64,000 nucleotides of DNA from Symsagittifera roscoffensis. Taxonomy: Eukaryota; Xenacoelomorpha; Acoela; Convolutidae. Under the pieces are notes generated by a model. It was given only the letters and a program-made list of their open reading frames with translations. It did not search any database and was not told where the DNA came from. Of this stretch, positions 48,574 to 59,290 are shown in pieces (position 1 is the first letter of the stretch; every line of letters starts with the position of its first letter). The translations under genes and the position numbers were made by a program. The stretch spans positions 49,409,581 to 49,473,580 of the forward strand of contig NC_087066.1 in assembly GCF_963678635.1 (NCBI RefSeq). Reading direction: 5' to 3'.

Positions 48574-49281
48574 CTTTTTTCTCTTTTTTCTCTTTTTGGC
48601 TTTTTTCTCTTTTTCTGAGATTTAGTTTGCCAAGTTTTTAATACAGTCGCTTATGAGTAGTTGCAAACAGGCCATTGATAAGTTTCATTGGAGTAGGGGT
48701 CCGCTAAATTCAAAGTGAAATGGTCTGGCAAGCTAGCATCCAAAAAAGGTTCTGGAAACAAAAATCGTAGAAACAAATTGAGAACCGCCAGTAAAAATTT
48801 TTGCTTTCAAGACTCAAGTTTTTTTTAAACTTTAATCAAGACTCCATTGTATTTGATTAAGATAAGGACTGCATGATTTCAAATTTATCACTGGCAGCAG
48901 AATGACTTTCATTCAAAACTTGTAGAAATGCGGATAACTTACAGAAGCATTTTGCTTTGCCTTGTCTGATCTGAAGAAAAGATTTTTCATATTACAGGCG
49001 TTTGAAATTGTGTAATTGCAGTTTAGAGAGCAACATTAAAATAAAACGTTTTCTAGTGTTTGTAAGAGGGTTAAGCTTTTAAACAACTTTTCCGACTAAA
49101 AAGGTTGTATCATACTGTTTCAATTACGTAAGTTTCAAAGATAATAGTTGTCATCAATAGTTTTTCTTTATAATTCAATTAAGGGATTTGCTGAAGAATC
49201 GCTATAGAAGAAAAACTGTCGCAAACATGGTATTTTGTCCTGTATAGCCAAACAAGTATCAGCATTTTCAATTATAAATCA
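48574..49281. other. AT-rich DNA without recognised genes
   Basis: Starts with a CTCTTTTT simple-repeat stretch (48571-48622). Nothing else is supported. Confidence 0.5.
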
Positions 49282-49775
49282 CAAACAAGTCTGCTCGTAA
49301 CAGGGCGAAACCCTGAATGTTCCGACTGCCTTTTAAGGTCTATGGAGCAGTAATAACATGAAAAAAATAAAACTTAAAAAATATATAAAAATTTAATTTT
49401 TTTTTAAATTGAGATTTTAGGTGAAAATCATCCCCCCACACGCCATATAAAGTACAAAGAGATAAATTTTGCTCCTAGTATTAAATCAACTAAAGCAAAT
49501 ATGCTTCTTTCAACCGATTTGAAACGAATTCTAAGGCGTATTAAATCTCAGCTTACGCGTTAACAGCGCGAAATATATCGCGCGGTAATTGTCCCAAATT
49601 GGCCAAATTGCAATATTGAAACCTCAATATTTGACAAAAAACAATCACAGGTAACATTTTTCTTCAAATTTAAGCTCAGGACAACAATACATTTCGAATG
49701 ATATAAAAAAATTCCGTCAAAATGGCTAGTTAAAAAGTCGAAATTTGTCTGAAGAAAAAAAAACCACCCCCATTA

Positions 49776-51203
49776 CGAGGCCAAATTGTGCACTGGATAG
49801 GCGCACAATTTGGTGTCTGTATGATCCTGGATTCCAGAGAAAAATCGTTAAAAATGTTTCAAAAAGTAAGTGGACTCCACAAAAAAAAGTTTCGTGGGTT
49901 CCGCGTGCAAATACCCGTAACGTAAATTTTGTCGCCACTTTTGTTGTGCCATGGATTCCGCAACAAGTGAATGCAGCTAGTTTTTCTGGACTCTGCAACT
50001 CGAAGTGGATTCCACAAAACTTAAACGGATTCCGCAAACTGTAAGTTGATTCAGAATTTTGTTTTTTACTGAACTTGCACATGAACAATTAAAAGCTAGA
50101 GCTGGAACTCTTATCTATAGCAATGCGGAATTTAAAGGCAAAGACTTAACCATTGTCAGCGGAATCCACGAATAAATCTCAAAACATTTGTTAATTATAT
50201 CGCAGGATGTTACCCGTTAGTATTTCGGAAACAGAACAGCAAATAAGTTCAATATTTGGAGTCATTGGGTTGAGAGTGTATAGAAATACAACACTCAGCT
50301 TATCGCCAAATTAGGCACAATATTTGGGATTTTGTCGCCAATTAGAGTCAATTAAAGCAAACCGCCAATTAGAGTCAATATTTTTAGTCATTGGGTTGAG
50401 AGTGTATAGAAACATAAAACACAGCACATCATCAAATTAGGTCAGTATTTGGGATTGTATCAATCCCAAATACTGATTTTGGGCGCAAAACGCAGAATAA
50501 ATTTAATATTTGTAGTCATTGACTTGAGAGTGGTTGACAACACAGAGCATATTGCCGAATTACGCCAGTATTTGGGACTGCATAAATTCCAATTACTGAT
50601 CAGTATTTGGGATTCCATCAATCCCAAAGACTGATGATCTAATAGATTTTATTTCTAATGAATTGAGATCGAAGTTGTCAGGTTTTGAGATCGAAGTTCG
50701 GTTGACAAGAATTGAGACCAAATATAAGCTATTTCAACTGGTAGTTGATCACTGTAGTAATTGAAATTCATTTTTCGGTTGACTAACTAGTAGATAAAAG
50801 ATATAATTTTAAACGCTATACTACACATATACATATATGTAAACTGAATCCGCAAACAAAACGCGAATTCCATTTACAATTTGCGCTTTCCATTTGCAAT
50901 TTGCGGATTCCGCCTACAGTTGCGGATTCCGCAACAACTCAATTTGACTATACAAGTGTCTCCTTATTTGTTTTTGGATTCCATAAACTGTTCTGGATTC
51001 AGCAAATACGGTTGCGGATTCCGCAAAATCGCCTATTTTTGGAGCGATTTTGAGCGGTACAGTGTTTTAGGTATTTGTTTGTGGAGTCCCAAACAGCGAA
51101 GAAGATCAAGGAAAAGTAGCAAAATTTCGGATTCTGCGACAAATCTGACTTTATTCTGTTGCGGAGTCCGCTTACAATGCACAGAATGCACATTTTGGCC
51201 TCG
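49776..51203. mobile_element. Family C terminal-inverted-repeat element, 1428 bp, TA-flanked
   Basis: CGAGGCCAAATTGTGCA (49776-49792) and TGCACATTTTGGCCTCG (51187-51203) are inverted repeats (16 of 17). TA lies on both sides (49774-49775, 51204-51205). The outer parts match the 574-bp element at 37469-38042, including GCGCACAATTT and the GGATTCCGC-rich interior. The middle (about 50066-50850) is extra sequence with its own tandem repeat. Frames inside (49745-50044, 50881-51369) reflect the GGATTCCGC repeats and not a transposase. Confidence 0.85.
50257..50640. repeat. ~128-bp tandem repeat, three copies, inside the family C element
   Basis: GTCATTGGGTTGAGAGTGTA at about 50260 and 50389, and the diverged GTCATTGACTTGAGAGTGGT at about 50515, give periods of about 129 and 126 bases. 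CCAAATTA(G)G and TATTTGGGATT words repeat with the same period. Confidence 0.75.
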
Positions 51204-51253
51204 TAACGCCGAGCGCAAATATTCTGTTACTTTTGTTACGAAAGTCGGAACAA

Positions 51254-51639
51254 TAACAATTTTTGGAGTTTTTTTTCTGTGCTTAGTCGAAATTAAACTT
51301 TTTTCGAAACGTATTTATCAAATTTCTCCTAACATTACTCATAAGTATTTTGTAAGTAGCTTGACTTGAATGGTGAATTGAGGAAAAATCATTCATATTT
51401 TGTTTCACCAAAAAATTAACATTTTGGCTACTATCAGGCTTACAGAACCCTAACAAAATTGGATAGGTTGATCAAAGCTTTTTAATGTAAATGTTTCTGA
51501 TAACATATCTCAATATCTAACAATCTCGGATTTCAGCAGACTGCGCTTGAAAAAAAATTAAAACTCTTTTATCAAAAAGAAGACTCAAATTATTCAATTG
51601 TAATACTAAAGCTGTGTCAGAGCCAGCCTAAGTTGTCAC
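51254..51639. other. AT-rich spacer between family B copies
   Basis: No gene or repeat is recognised. Confidence 0.5.
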
Positions 51640-51985
51640 AAAAATGGAGCAGTAATAATTTGAAAAAAATGACTGTAAAATTTTTATTTAAGAATTGAGA
51701 TTTTTTGTAAAAATCATACCCCACACGCCATATAAAACACAAAAGGATACATTTTGCCACCATTAACAAATCAATTGTGGTAAATAAGCTTCCTTCAAAC
51801 AATTTCGAACGATTTCTAAGACGGATCAAATCTCCGCTGAAGCGTTAATATTGCAATTTATAGCGCGCGTTAACTGTCCCAAATGGGCCAAAATGACGAT
51901 CTGAAAACCCCCATAACGTTACGAAAAATGATCAGATCTTGAAATATCTTTTCATATTTGGGCTCGCAACATAACAATGACCACT
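51640..51985 (-). repeat. Truncated family B copy
   Basis: Begins at GGAGCAGTAATAA, internal to the 3' end motifs. It contains CCCCACACGCCATATAAA, ACGGATCAAATCTCCGCTGA and GCGCGCGTTAACTGTCCC, and stops in the GGGCTCGCAACATAACAATG region. Both termini are missing. Confidence 0.75.
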
Positions 51986-52055
51986 CGACTAGCATAAGGC
52001 TCGACTAGCATAAAACTTTGAAAACATGAAAATGTATCGACTAGCATAATTTTAA
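51986..52055. repeat. Dispersed repeat with TCGACTAGCATAA direct repeats (copy 2)
   Basis: ACTCGACTAGCATAAGG, CTCGACTAGCATAAAACTTT and TATCGACTAGCATAA within 70 bases, matching 41410-41480. Confidence 0.7.
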
Positions 52056-52099
52056 AGCCATAATGTTCAAAATTGAAAGATAGGAAACACGGAAACATT

Positions 52100-52135
52100 C
52101 GAAACAAACGCGTTAACCACTAGACCATGAGGGCT
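52100..52135 (-). repeat. tRNA-like fragment (probable SINE remnant)
   Basis: On the minus strand CATGGTCTAGTGGTTAACGC resembles a tRNA D-arm and RNA polymerase III A box. GTTTCGAATG follows after only about 11 bases, so the anticodon arm is missing. It is not a functional tRNA gene. Confidence 0.5.
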
Positions 52136-52329
52136 TGATGAACAAATATCGATGGCAAAGGCTTACGCTATCTTTCCCCTTACTTAGCGTAACGACAAAT
52201 GTTCATTTGGAATAGAAGCGTAAACTTTGGCCATCAAAAATTGAATGAACTGCATCAAAATATTGAGTTTGAGTTAATCTACAGCCATCAATTTACTTTC
52301 AATGTACAGTCTTAATTATAACGTATAAA

Positions 52330-53450
52330 ATGCGCGATTTCAGCATTTTTTGTTTCATCAAAAACAAGAGGCGGGACCAACTTGGTTGTTGATGGCTACA
52401 GATTAAAGAAAAACTGTAAAACCAAAAGAGACCAACATTTGGTTTGTGTCGAACTATCTTGCAAAAGTCGATTTCTCACAATATTGCAAGTTAATAAAAT
52501 TATAAAAAACAAAAAGAAACACACCCATAATGCAAACTTTGAAAAATTGGACAAAGAACAATTTGGACAGGAAGTTTTCAACCAAATTAAAAGAAAACCG
52601 ACCAACCAAGTGAAAAAAGTTTATGATCAGTAAAATCAAAAAGTTTTCTTTGATTTACAGGATTTCATTCCGTCAGAATATCGTGGAATTAGATGTTCAT
52701 TTCTAAGAAAATGGAAAAAATTCTACCTCCGATTCCAAAGTGTATATCTGAAGTGAAAGTTGAAGGGTTTTGGAACAAAATTTTGATAGTCTGTTTGCGA
52801 TGGCCTCGGCCTTATCAGCAAATTTAGACTTTTTATTGTTGTTTTGCCGAAAAAAAATCCACTATTTTAGGCCTTACTTGACATAAAATCTCGTACGACT
52901 TCGTAGTGTTGACACTCTGTCGGAAAAGTCATAAAGTTTTAAAAAAAAACAAATGTTTTTTGTCAAAAATGATCATATCAGATTTCGAAATGATCATAAT
53001 TGATTGCTGCTGTCACTATCATTTTTGGAAATCGAACAACTCCTTAAGGATGTCATTTTTATCAATGCACGCAAGCAATTTACAAAGGAATTCAATTGGT
53101 TGGTCTTGCTACGGCTTACAAAAAAAATGCAGCATCTCCACAGAGTTTCGAGAAATTTTCAGTCTCGGTTTTTTACCCGAGATTAATGTTCAAAAAAAAC
53201 CTGTCAAGCTGCGTTTTAGCCATAGTACCCATCAAGTATTGCAAACTTATCCAAGATTCGATTCAAGTTTTGTTTATGTCGAAAAGATTTGGATAGAAAA
53301 AAGTGGTATTGCGAGGTGGAACGTTGATAATTTACCGCAAACTTTGCGAACAAGTAACGTTTATGAAAACTGGCATTCTACTTGGATCAGAGAAATTGGC
53401 CGAGTGCAACCTTCAATTTGGACTGTTGTTTTTTCAAAAGATTAGAGAGA
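52330..53450 (+). pseudogene. Decayed Mutator-like (MULE) transposase with N-terminal FLYWCH zinc finger
   Basis: The first part (52344-52633) reads FFVSSKTRGG...LVVDGYRLKK, then Cys-x4-Cys (VCVELSCKSRF) and His-x-His (KKHTHNA). This is the Cys2His2 layout of FLYWCH zinc fingers, which are often fused to MULE transposases; the usual Trp before the first Cys is lost. After a stop and degraded sequence, 52906-53450 carries MULE core remnants spread over three frames: SDFEMIII (52978-53001), NARKQFTKEFNW, GLATAYKKNAASPQSF (53100-53147), SLGFLPEINV, and the C-terminal signature TSNVYENWHSTWI...RVQPSIW (about 53351-53424). At least three frameshifts and several stops make it dead. The N-terminal DGT block was not found. 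Flanked on both sides by family B copies (51640, 53600). The motif order makes the family call firm. Confidence 0.8.
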
Positions 53451-53599
53451 GGTGATACTCCGCCAACACAGCCAGTAAAATGGAGAAAATTTAATGCCAA
53501 AATCAACCATTCGAAAACTGTCTTTTAAGGAATCATAAATCATAAATACCAATCATAAATAAAACCAATCAAAAAATTTTTGATCTTTTTTCGCACTTT

Positions 53600-54071
53600 T
53601 TTGTAGAGCAATAATAACATGGAAAAATTAAATGTAACAAAATCGAATGAAATTTCTTCTTATAAAATTTGATTTTTTTTTGTGAAAATCATCCCCCCAC
53701 GCCATATAAAAGACCAAGTGATAGGTTTTGCTCCTTGTAACATATCAATTATGGCAAATCAGCTCCTTTCAACCAATTTAAACGATTTCTAAGACGGATT
53801 AAATCTCCGCTTACGCGTTAATAGCGCCAAATATATCGCGCGTTAATTGTCTCAAGCCGGCCAAAATGGCAATCTTTAAACCCCAGTAACTTTACAAAAA
53901 ATGATCGAAATATATTTTTTTGAATTTGAGCTTAGGACAACAGTACTTCTCAGATGTTATAGAAAAAAATGGGTCAAAAACGCTTAGTTAACAAGTCACA
54001 AGTCGGAAATTGACTGAATAAAAATACCACACCAATCATGAATATTTCGCACTTTTTTCGAAAGTCGGAAC
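53600..54071 (-). repeat. Family B element lacking its 3' terminal hairpin
   Basis: Starts at TAGAGCAATAATAACATGG, contains CCCCCCACGCCATATAAA, TTACGCGTTAATAGCGCC and TATATCGCGCGTTAATTGTC, and ends with the inverted AGTCGGAAC at 54063-54071. Confidence 0.8.
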
Positions 54072-56523
54072 CACAAAAATTGCTCTGTTTTATCAACAAA
54101 AATGGATCGAAGGTGTTTTTTGGGTTTTTAAAGAGGGAAAATTTGATAACTGACAAGATGACTAACTTACGGTACACTTATGAAGTAGAGCTAGATATAT
54201 TTAGGGAGGCAGATAAAAAGAAGGAAAAAAGGAAAAAAGTTGGGAAATATGCGAGGATGAAATTAGTTGGCTAGTTGCTATAAATTTTGGAGAGCAATGC
54301 TAAACGATTTGATGTGGTGTGGATTTATGAATGGTGTTTTTAGTCTGCTATGCTCTGCTCTGCTGCCGTGGCCCGGTCCTGTTGATTATTGTTGCATTTG
54401 TAAGTGTATAGAGCTTCACTTTCACTTCAGTTCAGTTCAGCCGAGGCTAGATTAGGCTAGGCTAGGTCTCACACACACTGCCATTCACAAAGAGCCACTA
54501 AAATGGAACAATAACATCACTCAAATGGAACAACGTCATATTTGCAAATTAGTCTCTCCTTATCCTTATTCTTACACTCAGCCATCTCAATAAAGCACTG
54601 AAAACTATAGGGTACCAATGCCAAAAACATAACTGACCACTCTTTTCATTAAGTTTCATTTGATCAGTTGGCTCGAAAAAATCTTCACTGGCTCGATTTC
54701 AATTTCAGATTCTGTTCTGTTCGATAAGTTCACATGAGTTGATGAGGGAGGAGAGGAGAGGAGAGGAGGAGCAATTAGTGGAGTGTTAGGCCTATTAGTG
54801 TGTTAGGCGAGGAGTGAGGGGAATCAATTCAAGTTCAATCCCATCACACAACTAATACTACTACGACTACTACCACTGCCTTTACTTTATCCGCCCCCCC
54901 CCCCCCTTATAACAATACATACACATCACATGGACACGCGTGGACAATAAATAGCACAATGTACAACTGAGTGAACAGCAGATGAGTTGCAGAGTAGGAT
55001 AGTGAATAAAAGGGAGAATTAGAACAGGATATAAGGATAGTTAACAATTAAAAGCAGATAGCATAAGTACAGCAGAGCAGAAGAGAAAAAAGAACCACTG
55101 ACACCACTGCAGTTTGTACAGTTGTGATGACAGAGAGGAGGACCCCACCCTCACATCCTAATTACCACTTACATACCAACCACTTAAATAAATCATCGCA
55201 ATAACTAGCCTTCCAAATGACAAATGAGCAGTGACCTCTAACCGCTAACGAAAGTTCAACAAGAGAAGTAATCGTGAATTATTCGTTTTATTCGTTTTAT
55301 TCATGCGTGAATTATTCGTTTTTAGGTCAAGTTATCAGGTATTAAAAAAATGTGACTACTTATTATGTCTGCAGTGTTTTTAGGGGGGTGGGTTGGTACT
55401 CGATGTTTGATTGGCTTACAGCACATGTCGAAAACTTGAAGTTCTAAAAGTATGTTTCACAAAAAGAGGTCCACATTTAATTAATCTGAAAGAATTAAAC
55501 ACCGTCCTTCTTCACATTTTGTTACCCATTGCCATATGCCATTGGCTCAATTTTTGTACCTCAAATTACTTTTCGCAAATCGGAATTTCAACACCAAGTT
55601 CAATCTTTCAATAGGGCTGCTTTGTTGTTTTTGCCCTTGATTATTTTGGGTTTTTCATGTTTGTGATGTGCCAATAGTGAATGGCCATAAAAATGCCTTG
55701 CACAGTTTAATCAAGGAAGGATTTATCTGATAAAATATGTGAATTAAATCTGCTGAACACTTTCAATGCGAGATTGCTGGGAATTGAACTTTTTTCACTT
55801 TAAGGTATTATAATTTCATACAGGAATGAAGAATAGCCTTTTTTGAGTATATCGACGTTCACAGATTAGCTAGCCCAGGGCTGCGTTACGTTGCAGCTAT
55901 ATTTTTAGTACGGGTTATAAGGCCCGGGCTAACAGACTACAAAACAGCACACGGCATTGCATCTTACATGAGGGCTGACTTAGATGCATTTTGTACTATT
56001 CTTGTTTAGGGCCATTTTGATCATATGCGATGCGACAACAAAAGGGTATAGATTGGTCTCAAATCTGAACAACAAAAAACATCAGTTTTTAAATCAAATC
56101 AGTGATTATTAACTTTACAATTCTTTTAACAATTGTAATATTACCGCTTTGATGGGACGCTTAGCGATGACGACAACGAGAGTTCAACTAAATAAGAGGA
56201 CCTTTAAGAAGGCAATTTAAATGATAGTTGTTTTCCCATCAGTGGCTGCTCGGTGTATTGGCCGTGGGCTAAATTGGAAAGCGATAGACTCCCATAAAGT
56301 GAGGGTGAAAAAGCGAATGGGGCTGTCATAAAACAAGCAAAGTTATTGCATCCTCTTGTTCGTCGCCGGCCCCGGGTCACCTTAGTTGAGACACATAAAC
56401 TTTCAACCCTCTTTTCCTCCATCTATCTATACACCTATGGCTCTATTACCACACACGAATAACAATGCACTATCGCAAATGCCAATATAGCCCAATGTAG
56501 TGTAAATGGATTGTACAAATTTA
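54072..56523. other. Low-repeat, more balanced-composition region without recognised coding exons
   Basis: No member of families A, B or C is seen. It holds simple repeats: GAGGA units (about 54748-54770), a C run at 54894-54906, and TTCGTTTTATTCG duplications near 55280-55320. The 72-codon ATG frame at 56204-56422 (minus) is the best open frame but has no splice, codon or family support. Unannotated regulatory sequence or non-coding exons are possible. Confidence 0.45.
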
Positions 56524-57122
56524 AGTCCCGTTTCGACTAGGCTGTACCCCCCCCCCCCATTCGCTCTTTTTTCAATCTTGTTCCACTTCTCCCCTCTTTC
56601 ATAACTTGTCACGCTCAAAATTCAAGCTCAAAAAGACGTCCAACTCTTGACCACCCCCTCCCCTCCCCTCCCCCTCCCACTATCCCAGCCGGCAGCGCCA
56701 CCCATCGGCAGGGTGAAAATAGCTTTGCATTATTACATAACTTGCCAGCCTGTGTGCTGCGAAGTGCACACCCGAATTGAAAGCAGACAGGGGACTACAT
56801 ACCAGTGATAGTAACCACAGTGTCTCTAAACTGAGACGGTCGCGTGGTTGGCAGCAGCGGCGGTATATTAGGTGGGCGGGCGTGCTGGTTGAAAAGTTAG
56901 CTGGTTTGTAGGGCCAAATATATTAGGGGTTATTGGCGCATCAAATTAACACCAAATCCCATACCCTTTAAAAGCCCTCTAACTTTTCTTTCTCCTTCTC
57001 TTTCTCTCTCTCTCAATCTATAGACCGTTTTTGGCTATCTTCTTTCCCCATGCATCCATCTACTTTTCTGGTGGGTCTTGGCAAATTCAAAATATCATTC
57101 ATCAACAGTGGCTTGTCAACGG

Positions 57123-57230
57123 ATGAGCGAACAAAAGAGTTCAGTCGGGGCCCCGCCGTTTAATAGCCCTGCTTCACTCCCCCAACACACGACCCAATTT
57201 CCTGTGAGCACTCTGAGCGGCTGCTTTTAA
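57123..57230 (+). CDS. Conserved 35-codon ORF in segmental duplication, copy 1 (unproven)
   Basis: ATG at 57123 to TAA at 57228-57230 gives 35 residues starting MSEQKSSVGAPPFNSP and ending STLSGCF. The same frame is kept at 63245-63352 with one silent change (TCA/TCC) and one Ser/Asn change. It lies downstream of a pyrimidine-rich tract and, in copy 2, a TATA-like box. It is short and could be chance. No family is recognised. Confidence 0.2.
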   Translation: MSEQKSSVGAPPFNSPASLPQHTTQFPVSTLSGCF

Positions 57231-57454
57231 GTTGAAATTAGCCTGCATATAAAATGTGCAATCACTAACACCCAAATTTGCAATTGTTCCATGCTGTAGC
57301 TTAGTACATTGGCTCAGTGGGCTCATTAGGCGCTGTTCCTATTTACACACAGATTTGTATGTTTTTTTTTGCATTTGTAAAAAACTTCTGGCAGGAAAAT
57401 GTTGAATAGCGCATCATGAATTGCAAAAAAAAACTTACCCAGTGTATCAATCAG

Positions 57455-57775
57455 GGGCTGATTTAGATTTTTCTCGCTTGTCGTGGGCGATTTAGGATTT
57501 TGTAGCTCCTTTAGGATTTGAAGTTTTTGTCTACCTTTCTTAGCTAGACTGAAATGTTTTCCGAGTCCTTTTAGAACAATATAAGGACCCTATTTTGACG
57601 AAAATTGCTGCACCACTAGCAAAGTTTGAAAAAACCTAGCCAAAAATGGAATTCTTCGGCAATTTTTGGAAGATGGCGCCCTCAGAAAAACTTAATGGTT
57701 GGTCAGCTAAAAATGACATCAGGAAATGGTTTTAGTGAGGGCAACCCTTTGGCGGCAAGGGGGTCATAGCTTAAA
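57455..57775. repeat. Dispersed family A copy (inside segmental duplication copy 1)
   Basis: GGGGCTGATTTAGATTTTTC, TTTTCCGAGTCCTTTTAGAA, AAGGACCCTATTTTGACG, GCCAAAAATGGAATTCTTC, GATGGCGCC and GGTTGGTCAGCTAAAAATGA follow family A order. Confidence 0.7.
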
Positions 57776-58205
57776 AGCTTCCGTCTGTACCGCAATCTAA
57801 TACCACACATCGAATCAATATAACATCAAATTTGACAATTTAGAAAGAAAAACAATACGGCTCGATAAATCAAATGTTTTTTGCAGACAAAACTGAAAAA
57901 TTACTTCCCAAACGCTATGTAAACCATATATAATCACATATTTGGCGTCTAATAATATTTTGAAAGGGCAAAACCAAGAGTTTCAGTTTAAATGGAATAA
58001 ATTCCAAGCTGAAATAAGCGCCATCTACGATTTAAAAGCAGGAAATACTTCTCAGATGATACAAAAATTCTGTAAAACTAGAAGAACTAACATCAGGAGT
58101 CATGGAAATTACAACCTCTAAATTTCAAGAGATGAAAATAACGAAAATAACGAGAAGTTTTCTCTATGCTAAAGTTAATCGCAAACAGCATAACGAGTTT
58201 GAAAA

Positions 58206-58798
58206 TTTTTGCAATCGAAGTTAAGGTTGAAATACTAAGAATCTAAACTCAACCCTCCTGTAGGCTTCTCTAAAAAAACAGAAAAAAAATCGCAAAAACT
58301 TTGTAAATTTATTTTGAAAAACTTCTGTCTAAGAGTTCAACATTTTTTTCTGATTTTTTATTGTAACCTTTACAAAAGCCTATAATTTAGGTCATCAGCC
58401 TTTCAACCAAAACGTTCAATTCTCAAGTTTCTAAATAGTTAGTTGAAAACTCAAAAATGCTCTTTCCATGTTCCATAACTGTAGTTTCAAATCAAACCTC
58501 TCTGGAGTAAAAAAAAAACACAGCAACCAACAAAACTTCGTCATTTTCTGTTACATGTTTTTCCACGAAAAACATGTAACAGAAAAGTGGTTCACATTCA
58601 TTCAATTTCGACGAAAGTCTCATCGGGGTTAGTTCGACGTCGAAGCTACGCATTAACAGAAATATAGCGCGTAATAGGTTCCCCAAATGATTAGCAATTT
58701 TTACAGGTTTTTTTCTGTGCACTTAGTGAAAAAAACTCGTTAATGATTTTTTTATTGGGAGGCAGGGTGGTTTTATAGCCGAGAAAAATTAGCTTTGC
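58206..58798. repeat. AT-rich DNA with old family-B-like remnant and a perfect hairpin
   Basis: GACGAAAGTCTCATCGG, CGAAGCTACGCATTAACAG and TATAGCGCGTAATAGG (58608-58680) resemble the GCGTAAGCGG / TTAACGCG core of family B. TTTATT at 58751-58756 is an AATAAA on the minus strand, 43 bases beyond the stop of the minus frame at 58799. Confidence 0.4.
58544..58586. repeat. Perfect 20-bp-stem hairpin with 3-base loop
   Basis: TTTTCTGTTACATGTTTTTC (58544-58563) and GAAAAACATGTAACAGAAAA (58567-58586) are exact reverse complements around CAC. Confidence 0.95.
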
Positions 58799-59290
58799 TT
58801 AGAAATCCTCCTGAAGCGTCCACTTACTGACTTCCGGCTTCAAGAAAAAAGTGGGGGACGTAACAAACTGAGGATTATCGTAAGATAGGTTCAACTCCCG
58901 ATTTTTCCGTATACTGAACAGTTCGGCTAATTCGGGAAACGTCCCCGTTTTCTTTGGCAGGCCATCTTTTACAGACAGAGATGCTGGATTTGTGTATTTT
59001 TCTATTGTTTCTGATTTATGTTTCATACAAAAGCCTGGATGTTTTTTTACGGGTTCTGGTGAAGGGTCTGCATTGAGGCAATTCCAGAATGTCTTTTTGG
59101 AAAGAGAGTAAAGAAAAACTCCTGATAAGATGTTGGCCCAAACAGAAGATGCGACAATTTCTTTTTTCTTTGGAATTGAATTGAGTTTGGATTTCCTCAA
59201 TGTCGAGGATGCTGTCAGAAAACTCACAAAAGTTTTCTTTATGTGAAATAAAGGTTTTCCCTTTTTGAAGGTTTTATGGTCGTTATACTA
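58799..59290 (-). CDS. Candidate coding exon, membrane-protein-like, unidentified
   Basis: The minus frame is open from a possible acceptor (TTGTTGTTTAG, about 59289) to TAA at 58801-58799, about 163 codons. The first ATG-less part is Lys-rich (KKTF..LRKSKLNS..PKKKE). A hydrophobic stretch follows (IVASSVWANILSGVFLYSL, about 59150-59095), then a Cys-containing polar tail ending KPEVSKWTLQEDF. An AATAAA on the minus strand lies 43 bases after the stop. Codon use is not obviously skewed like the AT-rich background. I recognise no family. It could be a terminal exon of a single-pass membrane protein or a chance or relic frame. Confidence 0.35.

Larger units (their letters stand above)
49282..51253 (-). 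mobile_element. Family B element split by a nested family C element
   Basis: The 3' end is CAAGTCTGCTCGTAACAGGG with a GGGCGAAACCC hairpin (49302-49314). GTTCCGACT lies at 49319-49327. The B body continues to about 49772, stops at the family C element, and resumes at about 51206 with CGCCGAGCGCAAATATTCTG, ending AGTCGGAAC at 51243-51251. The break therefore lies between the CCACCCC and GAGCGCAAAT positions that adjoin in unbroken copies. Confidence 0.85.
56524..58205. repeat. Segmental duplication, copy 1
   Basis: Matches 62612-64000 at roughly 95 percent by eye. Landmarks: ATTCGCTCTTTTTTCAATCT, AACTTGCCAGCCTGTGTGC, GTAACCACAGTGTCTCTA, GGCGGTATATTAGGTGGGCG, a TCTCTCTC run and CACACGACCCAATTTCC. 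It includes a family A copy (57455-57775). About 326 bases (57766-58091) are absent from copy 2. Copy 1 has a shorter CCCCT tract and TTTAAAAG where copy 2 has TATAAAAG. Confidence 0.9.

Noticed and set aside
50881-51369. 162-codon plus-strand frame as a possible transposase of family C
   Set aside because: Its translation follows the GGATTCCGC repeats, runs past the element end into family B, and shows no DDE motif.
52100-52135. tRNA gene on the minus strand (GGTCTAGTGGTTA)
   Set aside because: Only about 11 bases separate the A-box and B-box-like parts, so there is no anticodon arm and no acceptor pairing.
56204-56422. 72-codon ATG frame on the minus strand
   Set aside because: Poor start context, no splice or poly(A) support, no recognised motif. 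Plausible by chance in balanced-composition DNA.
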